The notes under the pieces: model-generated
Database searches by the model: none
Told to the model about the DNA's origin: nothing
Seen by the model: the letters and a program-made list of their open reading frames with translations, nothing else
In this document: positions 50,369-59,994 of the stretch, piece by piece
Layout: every line of letters starts with the position of its first letter
How positions within the stretch are numbered: position 1 is the stretch's first letter
Origin: Anoxybacillus tengchongensis
GTDB lineage: Bacteria; Bacillota; Bacilli; Bacillales; Anoxybacillaceae
Length of the DNA: 64,000 nt
Assembly (NCBI RefSeq): GCF_014201585.1
Contig: NZ_JACHES010000003.1
Coordinates: 124,001 to 188,000 of the forward strand
Direction of reading: 5' to 3'
Program-made: the position numbers and the translations under genes

Positions 50369-51208
50369 GAGATGAGCGATGACGATGCGCTCTTTACCGT
50401 TGATATCAAAAAGGACATCGACATGTACGGAAGGAAATGTTTGTTGCAACATCGTCTTGACCGCTTGCCCTTGTCCGTGACCGATTTCAAATGCAATTAG
50501 CGCTTTTTCTGAAACAACTTGAGGCAATTGCTCGGTCAGACGACGATAAAACAACAAGCCATCTTCGCCACCGACAAGCGCACGAAGCGGCTCTTTTTGC
50601 ACAACAGGCGATAATGTCGGGATGTCACAGGCTGGAATGTATGGCGGATTAGAAACAACGACATCAACTTGTATGCCTCGTTCGATCATTGGCTGTAATA
50701 AATCCCCTTCGAACCAATGCACGCAAGCGCCAAGCTGAGCGGCATTTTTTTTCGCGACTTCAAGCGATGAGGCGGCAATATCAATGCCATACACACACCA
50801 CGTTGGTCGTTCCAACGACAACGTAATCGCAATCGCTCCGCTTCCTGTTCCGACATCAACGACAGAAAGCGGCTGTTTTCGTGCGCGCGCCAGCACATGT
50901 GAAACGAGCTCTTCGGTTTCTGGACGTGGAATTAATACATGCTCATTAACGATAAACGTTCGGCCATAAAAGTGCTCATATCCGATCAAATATTGAATCG
51001 GAATATGCTCCAGCGCATGTTTTTTCACATCCGCCATCAATGCTTGTTTGCTCGCCTCATCCATTGGCTCACGTAACGAAGCAAATAATTGCGCGCGCGT
51101 CATTTGTAAATGGTGGCGCAACAGCCATTCTGCAGCAACTTCTTCCTTTCCGTGCTCTCGGAAAAAAGAAGAAGCCCATTGAAGGACTTCATATATTTTA
51201 CTGCTCAT
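50357..51208 (-). CDS. prmC: Release factor glutamine methyltransferase
   Basis: Methylates the GGQ glutamine of release factors. 283 residues: helical N-terminal domain, then a SAM-binding domain with [15 protein letters not shown] and the catalytic VSNPPYIP. The start overlaps the prfA stop by about ten bases, so enzyme and substrate are coupled. Same order as in B. subtilis. Confidence 0.96.
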   Translation of the reverse strand: MSSKIYEVLQWASSFFREHGKEEVAAEWLLRHHLQMTRAQLFASLREPMDEASKQALMADVKKHALEHIPIQYLIGYEHFYGRTFIVNEHVLIPRPETEELVSHVLARARKQPLSVVDVGTGSGAIAITLSLERPTWCVYGIDIAASSLEVAKKNAAQLGACVHWFEGDLLQPMIERGIQVDVVVSNPPYIPACDIPTLSPVVQKEPLRALVGGEDGLLFYRRLTEQLPQVVSEKALIAFEIGHGQGQAVKTMLQQTFPSVHVDVLFDINGKERIVIAHLASE

Positions 51209-52274
51209 TGTTCGCTTGCTCCAATTTTTTCGATTGATCGTCTAAAATGAGCGCATCAATAATTTCATCTAACTTTCCTTCTAACACTTGGTCAAGTTTT
51301 TGAATCGTCAAGCCGATGCGATGGTCTGTCACACGATTTTGCGGGAAGTTGTATGTGCGAATGCGTTCAGAACGATCACCTGTTCCGACCGCTTGTTTGC
51401 GCGTTTGGTCGTATTCGGCACGCGCTTCTTGTTGGTATTTATCGTAAATGCGCGCGCGCAATACTTTCATCGCCTTTTCTTTATTTTTAATTTGCGATTT
51501 TTCGTCTTGGCACGATACAACAATTCCTGTTGGAATGTGCGTTAAACGAACAGCCGACATCGTCGTATTAACGCTTTGCCCTCCCGGACCGCTCGATGCG
51601 AACGTATCAACACGAATATCTTTTTCATTAATTTCAATTTCAATTTCTTCCATCTCTGGCAAACACGCAACTGTCGCTGTCGACGTATGAATGCGTCCAC
51701 CCGATTCCGTCTCTGGTACGCGCTGAACGCGATGGGCACCGTTTTCAAATTTTAATTTTGAATATGCCCCTTTTCCTTGAATCATAAAGATGATTTCTTT
51801 GTAGCCACCAAGTCCGGTCGGATGTGCTTCAATCACTTCTGTTTTCCATCCTTGCGACTCCGCATAGCGCGTATACATGCGATATAAATCGCCTGCAAAA
51901 AGCGCGGCTTCCTCTCCACCTGCCGCTCCGCGAATTTCCATAATGACGTTTTTATCATCGTTCGGATCTTTCGGAAGCAACAATACTTTTAACTTTTCAA
52001 CAAGCTGTTCTTCACGCTCTTCTAGCTCGTTAATTTCTTCTTTCACCATTTCCCGCATATCTGGATCGAGCTTTTCTTCCAACATCGCTTTCGCATCTAC
52101 TAACTGCTCACGCACCGATTTATATTCGCGATACGTTTGTACCGTTTCCGCTAAATCGGATTGCTCTTTCGAATAATCACGCAACTTTTTCGGGTCATTT
52201 AATACTTCTGGATCCATTAATAGTTCATTTAATTTTTCATAACGGGCTTCTACTGCTTGAAGACGGTCAAACAC
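51198..52274 (-). CDS. prfA: Peptide chain release factor 1
   Basis: Reads UAA and UAG. 358 residues from GTG 52272-52274 ([15 protein letters not shown]) with AGGGG eight bases upstream. [29 protein letters not shown] holds the GGQ loop; the codon-recognition region precedes [18 protein letters not shown]. Standard family length. In B. subtilis tdk lies close upstream; here an accessory island intervenes. Confidence 0.97.
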   Translation of the reverse strand: MFDRLQAVEARYEKLNELLMDPEVLNDPKKLRDYSKEQSDLAETVQTYREYKSVREQLVDAKAMLEEKLDPDMREMVKEEINELEEREEQLVEKLKVLLLPKDPNDDKNVIMEIRGAAGGEEAALFAGDLYRMYTRYAESQGWKTEVIEAHPTGLGGYKEIIFMIQGKGAYSKLKFENGAHRVQRVPETESGGRIHTSTATVACLPEMEEIEIEINEKDIRVDTFASSGPGGQSVNTTMSAVRLTHIPTGIVVSCQDEKSQIKNKEKAMKVLRARIYDKYQQEARAEYDQTRKQAVGTGDRSERIRTYNFPQNRVTDHRIGLTIQKLDQVLEGKLDEIIDALILDDQSKKLEQANNEQ

Positions 52275-52358
52275 ACCATTCACCCCTATTCTTGTTCCAT
52301 ACACAGTCTAATTCATGATTATACTACAGTTTCAATGAATGAGAAAGTCCTATTGAAC

Positions 52359-52379
52359 TTGTGACAATTTTGTGAACAA
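52359..52379 (+). promoter_or_regulatory. Paired TTGTGA sites upstream of the sigma-54 promoter
   Basis: TTGTGACAA (52359-52367) and TTGTGAACAA (52370-52379), direct repeats eleven bases apart, each a small TTGT-ACAA dyad. About 110 bases before the predicted transcription start, a usual distance for an NtrC-type activator site. Confidence 0.4.
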
Positions 52380-52457
52380 AACATCAATTATCCGGTATAA
52401 AAAGACGAAATTTTGGCATTACTATATAAGTTTTGATTGTTTTACTTGTTATTCAAT

Positions 52458-52474
52458 TTGGCATGCTTTTTGCT
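52458..52474 (+). promoter_or_regulatory. Sigma-54 (SigL) promoter of adh-aldA
   Basis: TTGGCATGCTTTTTGCT: GG at 52460-52461 and GC at 52472-52473, exactly twelve bases apart, with near-consensus YTGGCAY and TTGCW. Predicted start near 52485, 36 bases before adh. No competing sigma-A promoter was evident. Confidence 0.85.
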
Positions 52475-52520
52475 TAGAAAATAAGCGAACGAAAAATTTT
52501 TTGAAAGGGGAGCTGGAGAA

Positions 52521-53531
52521 ATGAAAGCTGCAGTCGTTCACGAGTTCAAACAAAAGCTAAGCATCGAGGAAGTTGAAAAACCAAAGTTGGAGTATGGTGA
52601 AGTGCTCGTCAAAATTGAGGCTTGCGGTGTATGTCACACAGACTTACACGCGGCACACGGAGACTGGCCAGTTAAACCTAAACTCCCACTCATTCCTGGT
52701 CACGAAGGAGTTGGGGTCGTTGTCGAAGTAGGTCAGGGGGTAAAATCGATAAAAGTAGGCGATCGGGTAGGTATCCCTTGGTTATATTCAGCATGCGGAG
52801 AATGCGAGTATTGTTTGAGTGGACAAGAAACGCTTTGTCCCCATCAATTAAATGGAGGATATTCTGTAGACGGCGGATATGCGGAGTATTGCAAAGCACC
52901 GGCAGATTATGTAGCAAGAATTCCAGAAAATTTAGATCCAGTGGAAGTCGCACCAATTCTTTGTGCTGGAGTAACGACATATAAGGCATTAAAAGTATCA
53001 GATGCGAAGCCGGGTGATTGGGTCGCAATCTACGGCATCGGTGGCTTAGGTCACATTGCGCTACAATACGCTAAAGCTATGGGATTTAACGTTGTTGCTG
53101 TAGACATCAGCGATGAAAAAACAGAACTCGCAACAAAACTAGGTGCCGATCTCGCGATTAATGGGCTAAAAGAAGATCCGGTCACGACGATCCGAGAGAA
53201 AGTGGGCGGGGTTCAAGCAGCTATTAGTGTTGCCGTCACAAAAAAGGCATTCGAACAAGCTTACCAATCCGTGAAACGTGGTGGATGCCTTGTTGTTGTT
53301 GGCTTACCTCACGATGAATTACCAATTCCGATTTTTGATACAGTCTTAAATGGGGTTACGGTGAGAGGCTCAATCGTAGGTACGAGAAAGGACATGCAGG
53401 AAGCATTGGATTTTGCAGCACGAGGGAAAGTTAGACCAATCGTGGAAGCGGTTCCATTAGATAAAGTCAATGAAGTGTTTGAACGGATGGAAAAAGGACA
53501 AATTAACGGACGCGTTGTTTTAACTTTATAA
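52521..53531 (+). CDS. Zinc-dependent alcohol dehydrogenase (AdhT/AdhP type)
   Basis: NAD-linked oxidation of primary alcohols to aldehydes. 336 residues, very like thermostable AdhT of Geobacillus. Catalytic zinc ligands Cys38, His61 and Cys148; structural zinc ligands Cys92, Cys95, Cys98 and Cys106. NAD-binding GIGGLG at 172-177 with Asp195 in VVAVDIS, indicating NAD over NADP. GAAAGGGGAG precedes ATG 52521. First gene of a plus-strand unit with a sigma-54 promoter. Confidence 0.95.
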   Translation: MKAAVVHEFKQKLSIEEVEKPKLEYGEVLVKIEACGVCHTDLHAAHGDWPVKPKLPLIPGHEGVGVVVEVGQGVKSIKVGDRVGIPWLYSACGECEYCLSGQETLCPHQLNGGYSVDGGYAEYCKAPADYVARIPENLDPVEVAPILCAGVTTYKALKVSDAKPGDWVAIYGIGGLGHIALQYAKAMGFNVVAVDISDEKTELATKLGADLAINGLKEDPVTTIREKVGGVQAAISVAVTKKAFEQAYQSVKRGGCLVVVGLPHDELPIPIFDTVLNGVTVRGSIVGTRKDMQEALDFAARGKVRPIVEAVPLDKVNEVFERMEKGQINGRVVLTL

Positions 53532-53543
53532 AAACTAGAAAAC

Positions 53544-53567
53544 GGGAGCGGTTTTTAAACCGTTCCC
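53544..53567 (+). other. Hairpin between adh and aldA
   Basis: GGGAGCGGTTT pairs with AAACCGTTCCC around a two-base loop. No immediate T-run (TGTGCTAAATTTTT follows), so partial attenuation or message protection is likelier than full termination. Confidence 0.5.
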
Positions 53568-53600
53568 TGTGCTAAATTTTTAAAACAAGGAGGAATTCAA

Positions 53601-55121
53601 ATGATTTACGCTCAGCCTGGACAACCTGGCTCACTCATTACATTCAAAAAAAGATACGAAAATTTCATCGGAGGAGAATGGGTACCTCCAATTGACGGTG
53701 AATATTTTGAAAATATTTCGCCCGTTACTGGACAAGTATATTGCGAAGTTCCTCGCTCAAAAGCTGTCGATATTGAATTAGCACTCGATGCAGCTCATGC
53801 AGCGAAGGAAGCATGGGGGCGTACATCTGTTGCTGAGCGGGCACGCCTGTTAAACAAAATCGCAGACCGAATGGAAGAAAACTTAGACATGCTTGCTGTA
53901 GCGGAAACGTGGGAAAATGGAAAGCCCATTCGTGAAACGCGTGCCGCTGACATTCCTTTAGCCATTGATCATTTCCGATATTTTGCTGGTTGCATTCGCG
54001 CTGAGGAAGGTACATTAGCGGAGCTTGACAACGATACCGTTGCTTATCATTTTAAGGAGCCGCTCGGAGTTGTCGGACAAATTATTCCGTGGAATTTCCC
54101 GATTTTAATGGCCGCTTGGAAACTTGCACCTGCTTTAGCTGCTGGTAACTGCGTCGTATTAAAGCCAGCAGAACAAACTCCAACATCGATTCTTGTGCTA
54201 ATCGAGTTAATTCAAGACTTATTACCAAAAGGCGTTGTCAACGTCGTCAACGGATTCGGTCTTGAAGCTGGCAAACCGCTCGCTTCTAACCCGCGAATTG
54301 CGAAAGTTGCCTTTACCGGCGAAACGACGACAGGACGTCTCATTATGCAATATGCATCTCAAAATTTAATTCCGGTCACACTTGAACTCGGCGGAAAATC
54401 ACCAAACATTTTCTTCGCAGACGTCGCTGCGAAAGATGACGAATTTTTTGATAAAGCGCTTGAAGGGTTTACGATGTTCGCTTTAAATCAAGGAGAAGTG
54501 TGTACATGCCCTTCACGTGCATTAATCGAAGAATCCATTTATGATGTATTTATGGAACGAGCATTAGAACGAGTCAAACAAATTAAACAAGGCAATCCGC
54601 TCGATACGAGTACAATGATTGGCGCCCAAGCTTCATCCGAACAGCTAGAGAAAATTTTGTCATACATTGATATCGGCAAACAAGAAGGGGCTGAACTTCT
54701 CATCGGTGGCGAACGCAATATGTTAGAAGGAGATTTACAAGGCGGCTATTATGTGAAACCGACCGTCTTTAAGGGACATAATCGGATGCGCATCTTCCAA
54801 GAAGAAATTTTCGGTCCGGTTGTATCTGTCACAACATTTAAAGATCAAGAAGAAGCGTTGTCCATCGCAAACGATACATTATACGGACTAGGTGCTGGTG
54901 TATGGACGCGCGATATGAATACAGCCTATCGCTTTGGTCGCGGCATTCAAGCTGGACGCGTGTGGACAAATTGCTATCACGCTTATCCGGCCCATGCAGC
55001 GTTTGGCGGATATAAAATGTCAGGAATCGGTCGCGAAACGCACAAAATGATGCTCGAACATTACCAACAAACGAAAAACTTGCTTGTTAGCTATTCACCG
55101 AAAAAACTCGGATTTTTCTAA
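53601..55121 (+). CDS. NAD-dependent acetaldehyde dehydrogenase (ExaC/AcoD type)
   Basis: Oxidises aldehyde to acid, completing alcohol to acetate conversion with the upstream dehydrogenase. 506 residues, typical of this ALDH subgroup. Active-site Cys301 in [11 protein letters not shown], general base Glu262 in TLELGGKSP, Asn165 in PWNFP and the FTGETTTGR coenzyme loop. AAGGAGG precedes ATG 53601. Followed by a terminator and a DUF779 gene, a partnership common for this enzyme. Confidence 0.94.
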   Translation: MIYAQPGQPGSLITFKKRYENFIGGEWVPPIDGEYFENISPVTGQVYCEVPRSKAVDIELALDAAHAAKEAWGRTSVAERARLLNKIADRMEENLDMLAVAETWENGKPIRETRAADIPLAIDHFRYFAGCIRAEEGTLAELDNDTVAYHFKEPLGVVGQIIPWNFPILMAAWKLAPALAAGNCVVLKPAEQTPTSILVLIELIQDLLPKGVVNVVNGFGLEAGKPLASNPRIAKVAFTGETTTGRLIMQYASQNLIPVTLELGGKSPNIFFADVAAKDDEFFDKALEGFTMFALNQGEVCTCPSRALIEESIYDVFMERALERVKQIKQGNPLDTSTMIGAQASSEQLEKILSYIDIGKQEGAELLIGGERNMLEGDLQGGYYVKPTVFKGHNRMRIFQEEIFGPVVSVTTFKDQEEALSIANDTLYGLGAGVWTRDMNTAYRFGRGIQAGRVWTNCYHAYPAHAAFGGYKMSGIGRETHKMMLEHYQQTKNLLVSYSPKKLGFF

Positions 55122-55128
55122 TCGTTCA

Positions 55129-55157
55129 GGCAGCGTCTCCAAAGCGCTGCCTTTTTT
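55129..55157 (+). terminator. Terminator after aldA
   Basis: GGCAGCG pairs with CGCTGCC, then six T on the plus strand. DUF779 lies just beyond, so it depends on read-through or another promoter. Confidence 0.8.
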
Positions 55158-55172
55158 GAAAGGATGATGCAC

Positions 55173-55502
55173 ATGCAACCGAAAGTAATAGCGACCGACG
55201 CAGCCCTACAACTTATTGAAAAACTAAAAACGAAATATGGTCCACTGATGTTTCATCAATCTGGTGGATGTTGCGATGGAAGTTCACCGATGTGTTACCC
55301 GCAAGGAGAGTTTATGATCGGTAACTCAGACGTATTGCTTGGGGAAATCGGAGGATGCCCATTTTATATGCACGCTGCTCAATACGAATATTGGAAACAT
55401 ACACAACTCATTATTGATGTCGTCCCTGGTCGCGGTGGTATGTTTTCACTTGAAGGATCCGAAGGGGTGCGTTTTTTAACAAGATCAAAAATGTTTGATT
55501 GA
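55173..55502 (+). CDS. DUF779 family cysteine-rich protein
   Basis: 109 residues from the third ATG (55173), nine bases after AAAGG; the first ATG abuts it. Cys33, Cys34 and Cys41 in SGGCCDGSSPMC, and Cys62 in GGCPFYMH, could bind a metal or form a redox centre. DUF779 genes accompany aldehyde dehydrogenases of the ExaC type in many bacteria, but the role is unknown to me. Confidence 0.88.
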   Translation: MQPKVIATDAALQLIEKLKTKYGPLMFHQSGGCCDGSSPMCYPQGEFMIGNSDVLLGEIGGCPFYMHAAQYEYWKHTQLIIDVVPGRGGMFSLEGSEGVRFLTRSKMFD

Positions 55503-55570
55503 GTTTTCCTCACCTCCTTGAAAATGCTTTATTCTTTAAAAAGTTACTAGATGTTTAATATATAAGGGAC

Positions 55571-55601
55571 GGATTCAAAAGTGATTTATACTTTTGAATC
55601 C
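55571..55601. terminator. Bidirectional terminator between the convergent DUF779 and regulator genes
   Basis: GGATTCAAAAG pairs with CTTTTGAATCC across a nine-base loop. On plus it is followed by ACACCTTTTT. The stop codon of the minus-strand regulator lies in the loop. Confidence 0.65.
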
Positions 55602-57034
55602 ACACCTTTTTCTTTCAATAAATACCTTAGTTTTCGAACTGTAATATTTAATCGCTTTGCTGCCTCTTTTCTATTTCCAATTGTCTCCTTTAATGTTTTC
55701 ATAATAAATGATCGACTGACTTCCATCTCCATTTCTTTCACCGAAGCAAGTACATACTCGAGATCAACATTTTCGTCGCTCTTCCACATGTTTAAAATAT
55801 GATTTGTCCACCATTGCACATATGTTTCAAAGTCCATTTCATTTTTTACGACTTGGCTCTCTACCGTTCCCCTTTGATATCGTAAAGATTTTAACTTTTC
55901 TGGCAAATATGAAGGGGGGATGACGGATGTTTCTCCCTCTGCTAATGTCACTGCACGTTTGACAACATTAAACAGCTCTCTTACATTTCCAGGCCAATGG
56001 TATTGTTTCATATAAGCGATGCTCTCTTCAGAAAAAGATAAAGAGCTGTTTAATTTTTTTAAAAAGTAGTCAATGAGAAGCGGCAAGTCTTCTAAACGTT
56101 CACGAAGCGGTGGAATCGTTAACTTCACAACATCAAGACGATATAACAAATCCTCCCGAAAAGTTTTTTCTTCTACCGCTTTAGCTAGGTTAACATGCGA
56201 TGCAGCAATAATGCGCGTATTCGTTTTGCGAACCGTCTCACCTCCGACGCGCATATATTCTCCTGTTTCTAATACTCTCAACAACTTTACTTGCGTAGCA
56301 AGCGATGCTTCACCAATTTCATCTAAAAACAAAGTGCCACGGTGAGCGATTTCAAAAATACCTTTCTTTTCTTTTACAGCCCCGGTAAATGCTCCTTTCT
56401 CATAGCCAAACAATTCACTTTCCAACAATGTTTCCGAAACCGCACCGCAATTCATACCAATGAACGGTTGATCATATCGCATACTGGCACTATGGATGAA
56501 ATGGGCAAGTACCTCTTTCCCTGTTCCTGTTTCCCCTTCAATCAGTACGTTTACATTTTTTTTCGCAATTTTATAGGCAAGTTTCAATAAGTCATTCATT
56601 TCTTTGTTCATTCCAACAATAAATCCAAGCGTGTCAGCGAGTTTATACATGTCGCTTTGCGCGGAAGTAGCACCACTACGTAACAGCCCGTCTATTAATT
56701 GCTCCAGCTGGTCAATATCGTCGAACGGCTTTTCCACATAGTCACTCGCCCCATATTTAATTGCTTCCACCGCCGTTTTCACAGTACTATAGCCCGTCAT
56801 CACGACCGCCTTGCAGGAAGGAATAGAAAGCTTAAGCTGCCTTAACAACTCTAACCCGTTCGTATCCGGCAATTTCACGTCAATTAACGCTAAATCAAAG
56901 CGGTGTTGTTTAATAAGCTGTGAAAAATCTTTTCCACTTAACCCAATTTTAACACTATATCCTTTCTCTTCTAGAAAATGACGGAAAAACGTACCTACTT
57001 CACGTTCGTCATCAATGACCAAAATAGTGCTCAT
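55586..57034 (-). CDS. NtrC-family sigma-54-dependent response regulator
   Basis: 482 residues in three parts. Receiver domain (1-118) with phosphoacceptor Asp52 and Lys102. AAA+ domain (about 137-375): Walker A GETGTGKE (167-174), the sigma-54 contact loop GAFTGA (214-219) intact, Walker B TLFLDEI (234-240). C-terminal Fis-type helix-turn-helix (NRKEAAKRLNITVRKLRYLL). It should activate a -24/-12 promoter on phosphorylation; the only good one seen is before adh. Thirteen bases after its kinase gene. Confidence 0.95.
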   Translation of the reverse strand: MSTILVIDDEREVGTFFRHFLEEKGYSVKIGLSGKDFSQLIKQHRFDLALIDVKLPDTNGLELLRQLKLSIPSCKAVVMTGYSTVKTAVEAIKYGASDYVEKPFDDIDQLEQLIDGLLRSGATSAQSDMYKLADTLGFIVGMNKEMNDLLKLAYKIAKKNVNVLIEGETGTGKEVLAHFIHSASMRYDQPFIGMNCGAVSETLLESELFGYEKGAFTGAVKEKKGIFEIAHRGTLFLDEIGEASLATQVKLLRVLETGEYMRVGGETVRKTNTRIIAASHVNLAKAVEEKTFREDLLYRLDVVKLTIPPLRERLEDLPLLIDYFLKKLNSSLSFSEESIAYMKQYHWPGNVRELFNVVKRAVTLAEGETSVIPPSYLPEKLKSLRYQRGTVESQVVKNEMDFETYVQWWTNHILNMWKSDENVDLEYVLASVKEMEMEVSRSFIMKTLKETIGNRKEAAKRLNITVRKLRYLLKEKGVDSKV

Positions 57035-57047
57035 TCACTTCCCTCCT

Positions 57048-58694
57048 CTACTGTACTGGAAGCTTTAATCGAAACTCGCTTCCTTTACCGGGCTCACTAA
57101 CGACTTCAATCGTCCCACCATGCGCCTCCGCAATACCTAAGCTGACGGATAATCCAAGACCTGTCCCTTTTCCCGGTCTCTTTGTCGTGAAAAATGGGTT
57201 GAAAATTTCTTGTAAATGTTGTTCCGCGATACCTTTCCCGTTATCTTTAACACATAATGTAACCCACTGTTTTTCGTTCTCGATTACTTGCTTCGTTTCA
57301 ACGACAATTATTTTTCGCTCGTTTTCCACTTCTTCTAGCGCGTCTTTCGCATTAATTAAAAGATTCAAAATAATTTGTCCAATTTGTTGTATATTTCCTT
57401 CGATCAACTCCACAGAATGATCTAGCTTTTTTTGAATGAAAATGTTCTGCTTGTGAATTTGGTCACCAATCAATCCAAGTACTTGCTCAACAGCCTCATT
57501 AACAGAGCACTCTTCAAAAACATATTCATCTTGTCTAGAGAATGTTAATAAATTTTGGATAATCGTTTTACAACGCTTTCCACATAAATAAATATCTTGT
57601 AACAGTTTGTAGGAACGGTTGTCTTTTTCTATCGATCGTAGCAATAATTGAGCGTTGCCAAGAATCGCCGTAAGTGGGTTGTTCAGTTCATGCGCAATAC
57701 CTGCCGCCATCTCACCAATGGCAGCAAGCTTGCCTGATTGAACAAGCTGCGCTTCAATTTGAAGCTTTTCAGTAATATCATTGATGTAAATAATGGAAGC
57801 ATATATCTTTTGCTGTTCATTCCACACAGGATAAGCATGGAGTTCACAGACACGTTGCTGAATGTGAAACTGTCGGTGAACAGGCTTTTTCATTTCTACA
57901 TTTTCAATGATCGGGCTTTCTTTAGGATCTATCGCTAGTAATTGGCAAATATTTGTTTTTAGTAAATCTAACGAAAAAAACTCTTTAGCCGCATCGTTAT
58001 ACTTTAAAATGTTACCTTCTAAATCAACAACAAATATCATTTCAGAAACCGCCCGAAACGTTTCTTCCCATTCCTTTTCACTTTTCAACACTTCATTGTA
58101 CAGGCGGGCATTTTCAATACAAACAGCTAATTGGTCACCAAATTGCTGAAAAAATGAAAGATCTGATTCATCATATACAACCATTTCTTTACTACCGATA
58201 CTTAACAAACCGATAACCCGAGCTTTCCTCATAAGTGGGATAAGTAGTAAACTACAAATCCCTAGCGATTGATACACTTTATTCTCGATAAATGTTTGTT
58301 CGTCTTGCACTTGATGAAACGTTTTTTCAAGCGATTGAATTGCTTTCCAGTAAAGAGAATTTCCTCTCGGTAAAACAAAACCAACAGGAAAATATAAATC
58401 GTGCTCGGGGTATACGTTTGTTAATACAAGTTGTTCTTGTTCATACAGCAATAAGCTAATTCTGTCTATATAGAAAATCTCTTTCAACTTGTCAAACGTA
58501 TTTCTCAACATATCATCAATCGACATATCGATATTGAAACTTTTCGTAATATCATTAATGATTTCTAATTGCATATTTTTCTTTTTTAACTCGTTTACCA
58601 TTTTTTTTAGTTCAGTATAGTAGCTCTTCTTCGAAGATTGTACCCCCGTTAACAAGTTAATCATTTGTTGCTTCTCTCTCATTTCTTCTACCAT
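57048..58694 (-). CDS. Soluble sensor histidine kinase (GAF-PAS-HisKA)
   Basis: 548 residues and no transmembrane segment. Residues 20-50 coiled coil; about 55-200 GAF-like; 205-315 PAS; His335 in GEMAAGIAHELNNPLTAIL is the phosphorylated His; ATPase domain has NLLINAKDAL (N box) and DNGKGIAEQ, FTTKRPGKGTGLGLS (G boxes). The signal must be cytosolic, perhaps alcohol, aldehyde or redox state. ATG 58694 overlaps the iron-dehydrogenase stop by seven bases, so enzyme, kinase and regulator form one unit. Confidence 0.94.
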   Translation of the reverse strand: MVEEMREKQQMINLLTGVQSSKKSYYTELKKMVNELKKKNMQLEIINDITKSFNIDMSIDDMLRNTFDKLKEIFYIDRISLLLYEQEQLVLTNVYPEHDLYFPVGFVLPRGNSLYWKAIQSLEKTFHQVQDEQTFIENKVYQSLGICSLLLIPLMRKARVIGLLSIGSKEMVVYDESDLSFFQQFGDQLAVCIENARLYNEVLKSEKEWEETFRAVSEMIFVVDLEGNILKYNDAAKEFFSLDLLKTNICQLLAIDPKESPIIENVEMKKPVHRQFHIQQRVCELHAYPVWNEQQKIYASIIYINDITEKLQIEAQLVQSGKLAAIGEMAAGIAHELNNPLTAILGNAQLLLRSIEKDNRSYKLLQDIYLCGKRCKTIIQNLLTFSRQDEYVFEECSVNEAVEQVLGLIGDQIHKQNIFIQKKLDHSVELIEGNIQQIGQIILNLLINAKDALEEVENERKIIVVETKQVIENEKQWVTLCVKDNGKGIAEQHLQEIFNPFFTTKRPGKGTGLGLSVSLGIAEAHGGTIEVVSEPGKGSEFRLKLPVQ

Positions 58695-59836
58695 GCCTTT
58701 CTAAATAACTCCTCAATGTCTTCAACTGTTACATCTCGCGGATTCGTAATCATGCACGCATCGTGAAAAGCAACTACACTCATTCTCCTCAATTCAACTT
58801 CCTCTACACCAATATCGGACAACCGTTGTGGCGCCCCGATATCTATTGCCAGCTGCTTTACGTAGTCAATCGCTTTTTTTCCAGCTTCCATGTACGACAT
58901 CCCCCGAGTATCGACTCCAAGAAGAAGGGCAATGTCTGCGAATTTTTTCGGATTCGCTAACAAATTAAATTCCATGACATGTGGCAACAAAATCGAATTG
59001 ACATCTCCGTGAAGAAGACTATATTTTCCTCCTACAGCGTGTGACATTGCATGCACTGCCCCTAAAATCGCATTAGAGAATGCTAAGCCTGCTTGCAAAC
59101 TTGCCATCGCCATATTGGTTTTAGCCTCTATGTTAATTTTCGAAGCCACCGAAGGTCTTAAATACTCAGCTACAAGCGAAATGGCGTTTTTCGACTGCAC
59201 ATCCGTCAACGGTGTTGCTGCTAGACTTACGTAAGCCTCGATGCCGTGTGTCAATACATCTAATCCTGTTGAAGCAGTTAAATGTGTATTTTTAGTCGAT
59301 AATGTTTCTGGATCAATAATAGCGATGTCTGGAATGAGAGAACGGGAAATAATTGTCATCTTTTTCTCTGATTTTGTATCTACAATTACGGAAAACTGAG
59401 AAACTTCCGATCCTGACCCAGCAGTCGTCGGTACCATCACTTGTGGCGGGAGCGGATAACGAATTTTGTCGATCCCTTCATAGTCACGAATCCGTCCGCC
59501 ATTTGTAGCAAGAATTGCGATCGCTTTAGCTACATCGATGGAACTCCCCCCCCCAATCCCGACAATTGCATCACACCCGTTCTCAAGATATACACGGCAT
59601 CCTTTCTCTACCTCTTTATCTTTCGGATTGATAGTAACGTCATAAAATGTCGTGTAATTTAGCCCAACTTGTTGACAACTTCGCACGACCATATCAAGCC
59701 AACCAGCTTCCATAACCCCTGGATCGCTAACGATAAGTACACTCGTTGCCCCAAGTCGCAAACAACTTTCTCCTACTTGCTGAATAGAACCTTTCCCAAA
59801 AATTACTTCAGGCATAACAAATTTATGAATATTCAT
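58688..59836 (-). CDS. Iron-containing alcohol dehydrogenase
   Basis: Group III metal-dependent dehydrogenase, 382 residues. NAD loop GIGGGSSIDVAKA, PTTAGSGSEVS, and metal ligands in DVLTHGIEAY and AMSHAVGGKYSLLHGDVNSILLPHV. It starts with MNIHKFVMPEVIFGKG after GGGAG. It leads the minus-strand unit with the kinase and regulator. No sigma-54 box was found upstream, so its expression differs from adh-aldA. The substrate could be ethanol, butanol, 1,3-propanediol or similar. Confidence 0.93.
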   Translation of the reverse strand: MNIHKFVMPEVIFGKGSIQQVGESCLRLGATSVLIVSDPGVMEAGWLDMVVRSCQQVGLNYTTFYDVTINPKDKEVEKGCRVYLENGCDAIVGIGGGSSIDVAKAIAILATNGGRIRDYEGIDKIRYPLPPQVMVPTTAGSGSEVSQFSVIVDTKSEKKMTIISRSLIPDIAIIDPETLSTKNTHLTASTGLDVLTHGIEAYVSLAATPLTDVQSKNAISLVAEYLRPSVASKINIEAKTNMAMASLQAGLAFSNAILGAVHAMSHAVGGKYSLLHGDVNSILLPHVMEFNLLANPKKFADIALLLGVDTRGMSYMEAGKKAIDYVKQLAIDIGAPQRLSDIGVEEVELRRMSVVAFHDACMITNPRDVTVEDIEELFRKAW

Positions 59837-59905
59837 ACACTAACTCCCAAAAAATAATTTCATATTAATTGTACAATTTTTAGAATTTTTAGTCTATTAT
59901 CCCGC

Positions 59906-59943
59906 TTAAAAAAGTACCCTCGTGCAAAGCGAGAGTACTTTTT
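59906..59943. terminator. Terminator after tdk, symmetrical
   Basis: AGTACTCTCG pairs with CGAGGGTACT around TTTGCA on the minus strand, then six T; the plus strand also has a T-run. It separates tdk from the island. Confidence 0.8.
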
Positions 59944-59994
59944 ATCATAAAATATCTTTTAGTTTTCAAAAAATATAGCAACATCAAAAAAGTA

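Noticed and set aside
50324-50500. Plus-strand frame of about 58 codons (MKMKKYKKLP) with an AGGAGG upstream
   Set aside because: The AGGAGG lies inside the spoIIR sigma-F promoter, and the frame runs antisense through the prmC terminator and conserved prmC coding sequence. Probably chance, though a start-site map would settle it.
52359-52379. Rex-type redox operator before adh
   Set aside because: Rex needs TTGTGAA and TTCACAA inverted around a short gap. Here the TTGTGA motifs are direct repeats eleven bases apart.
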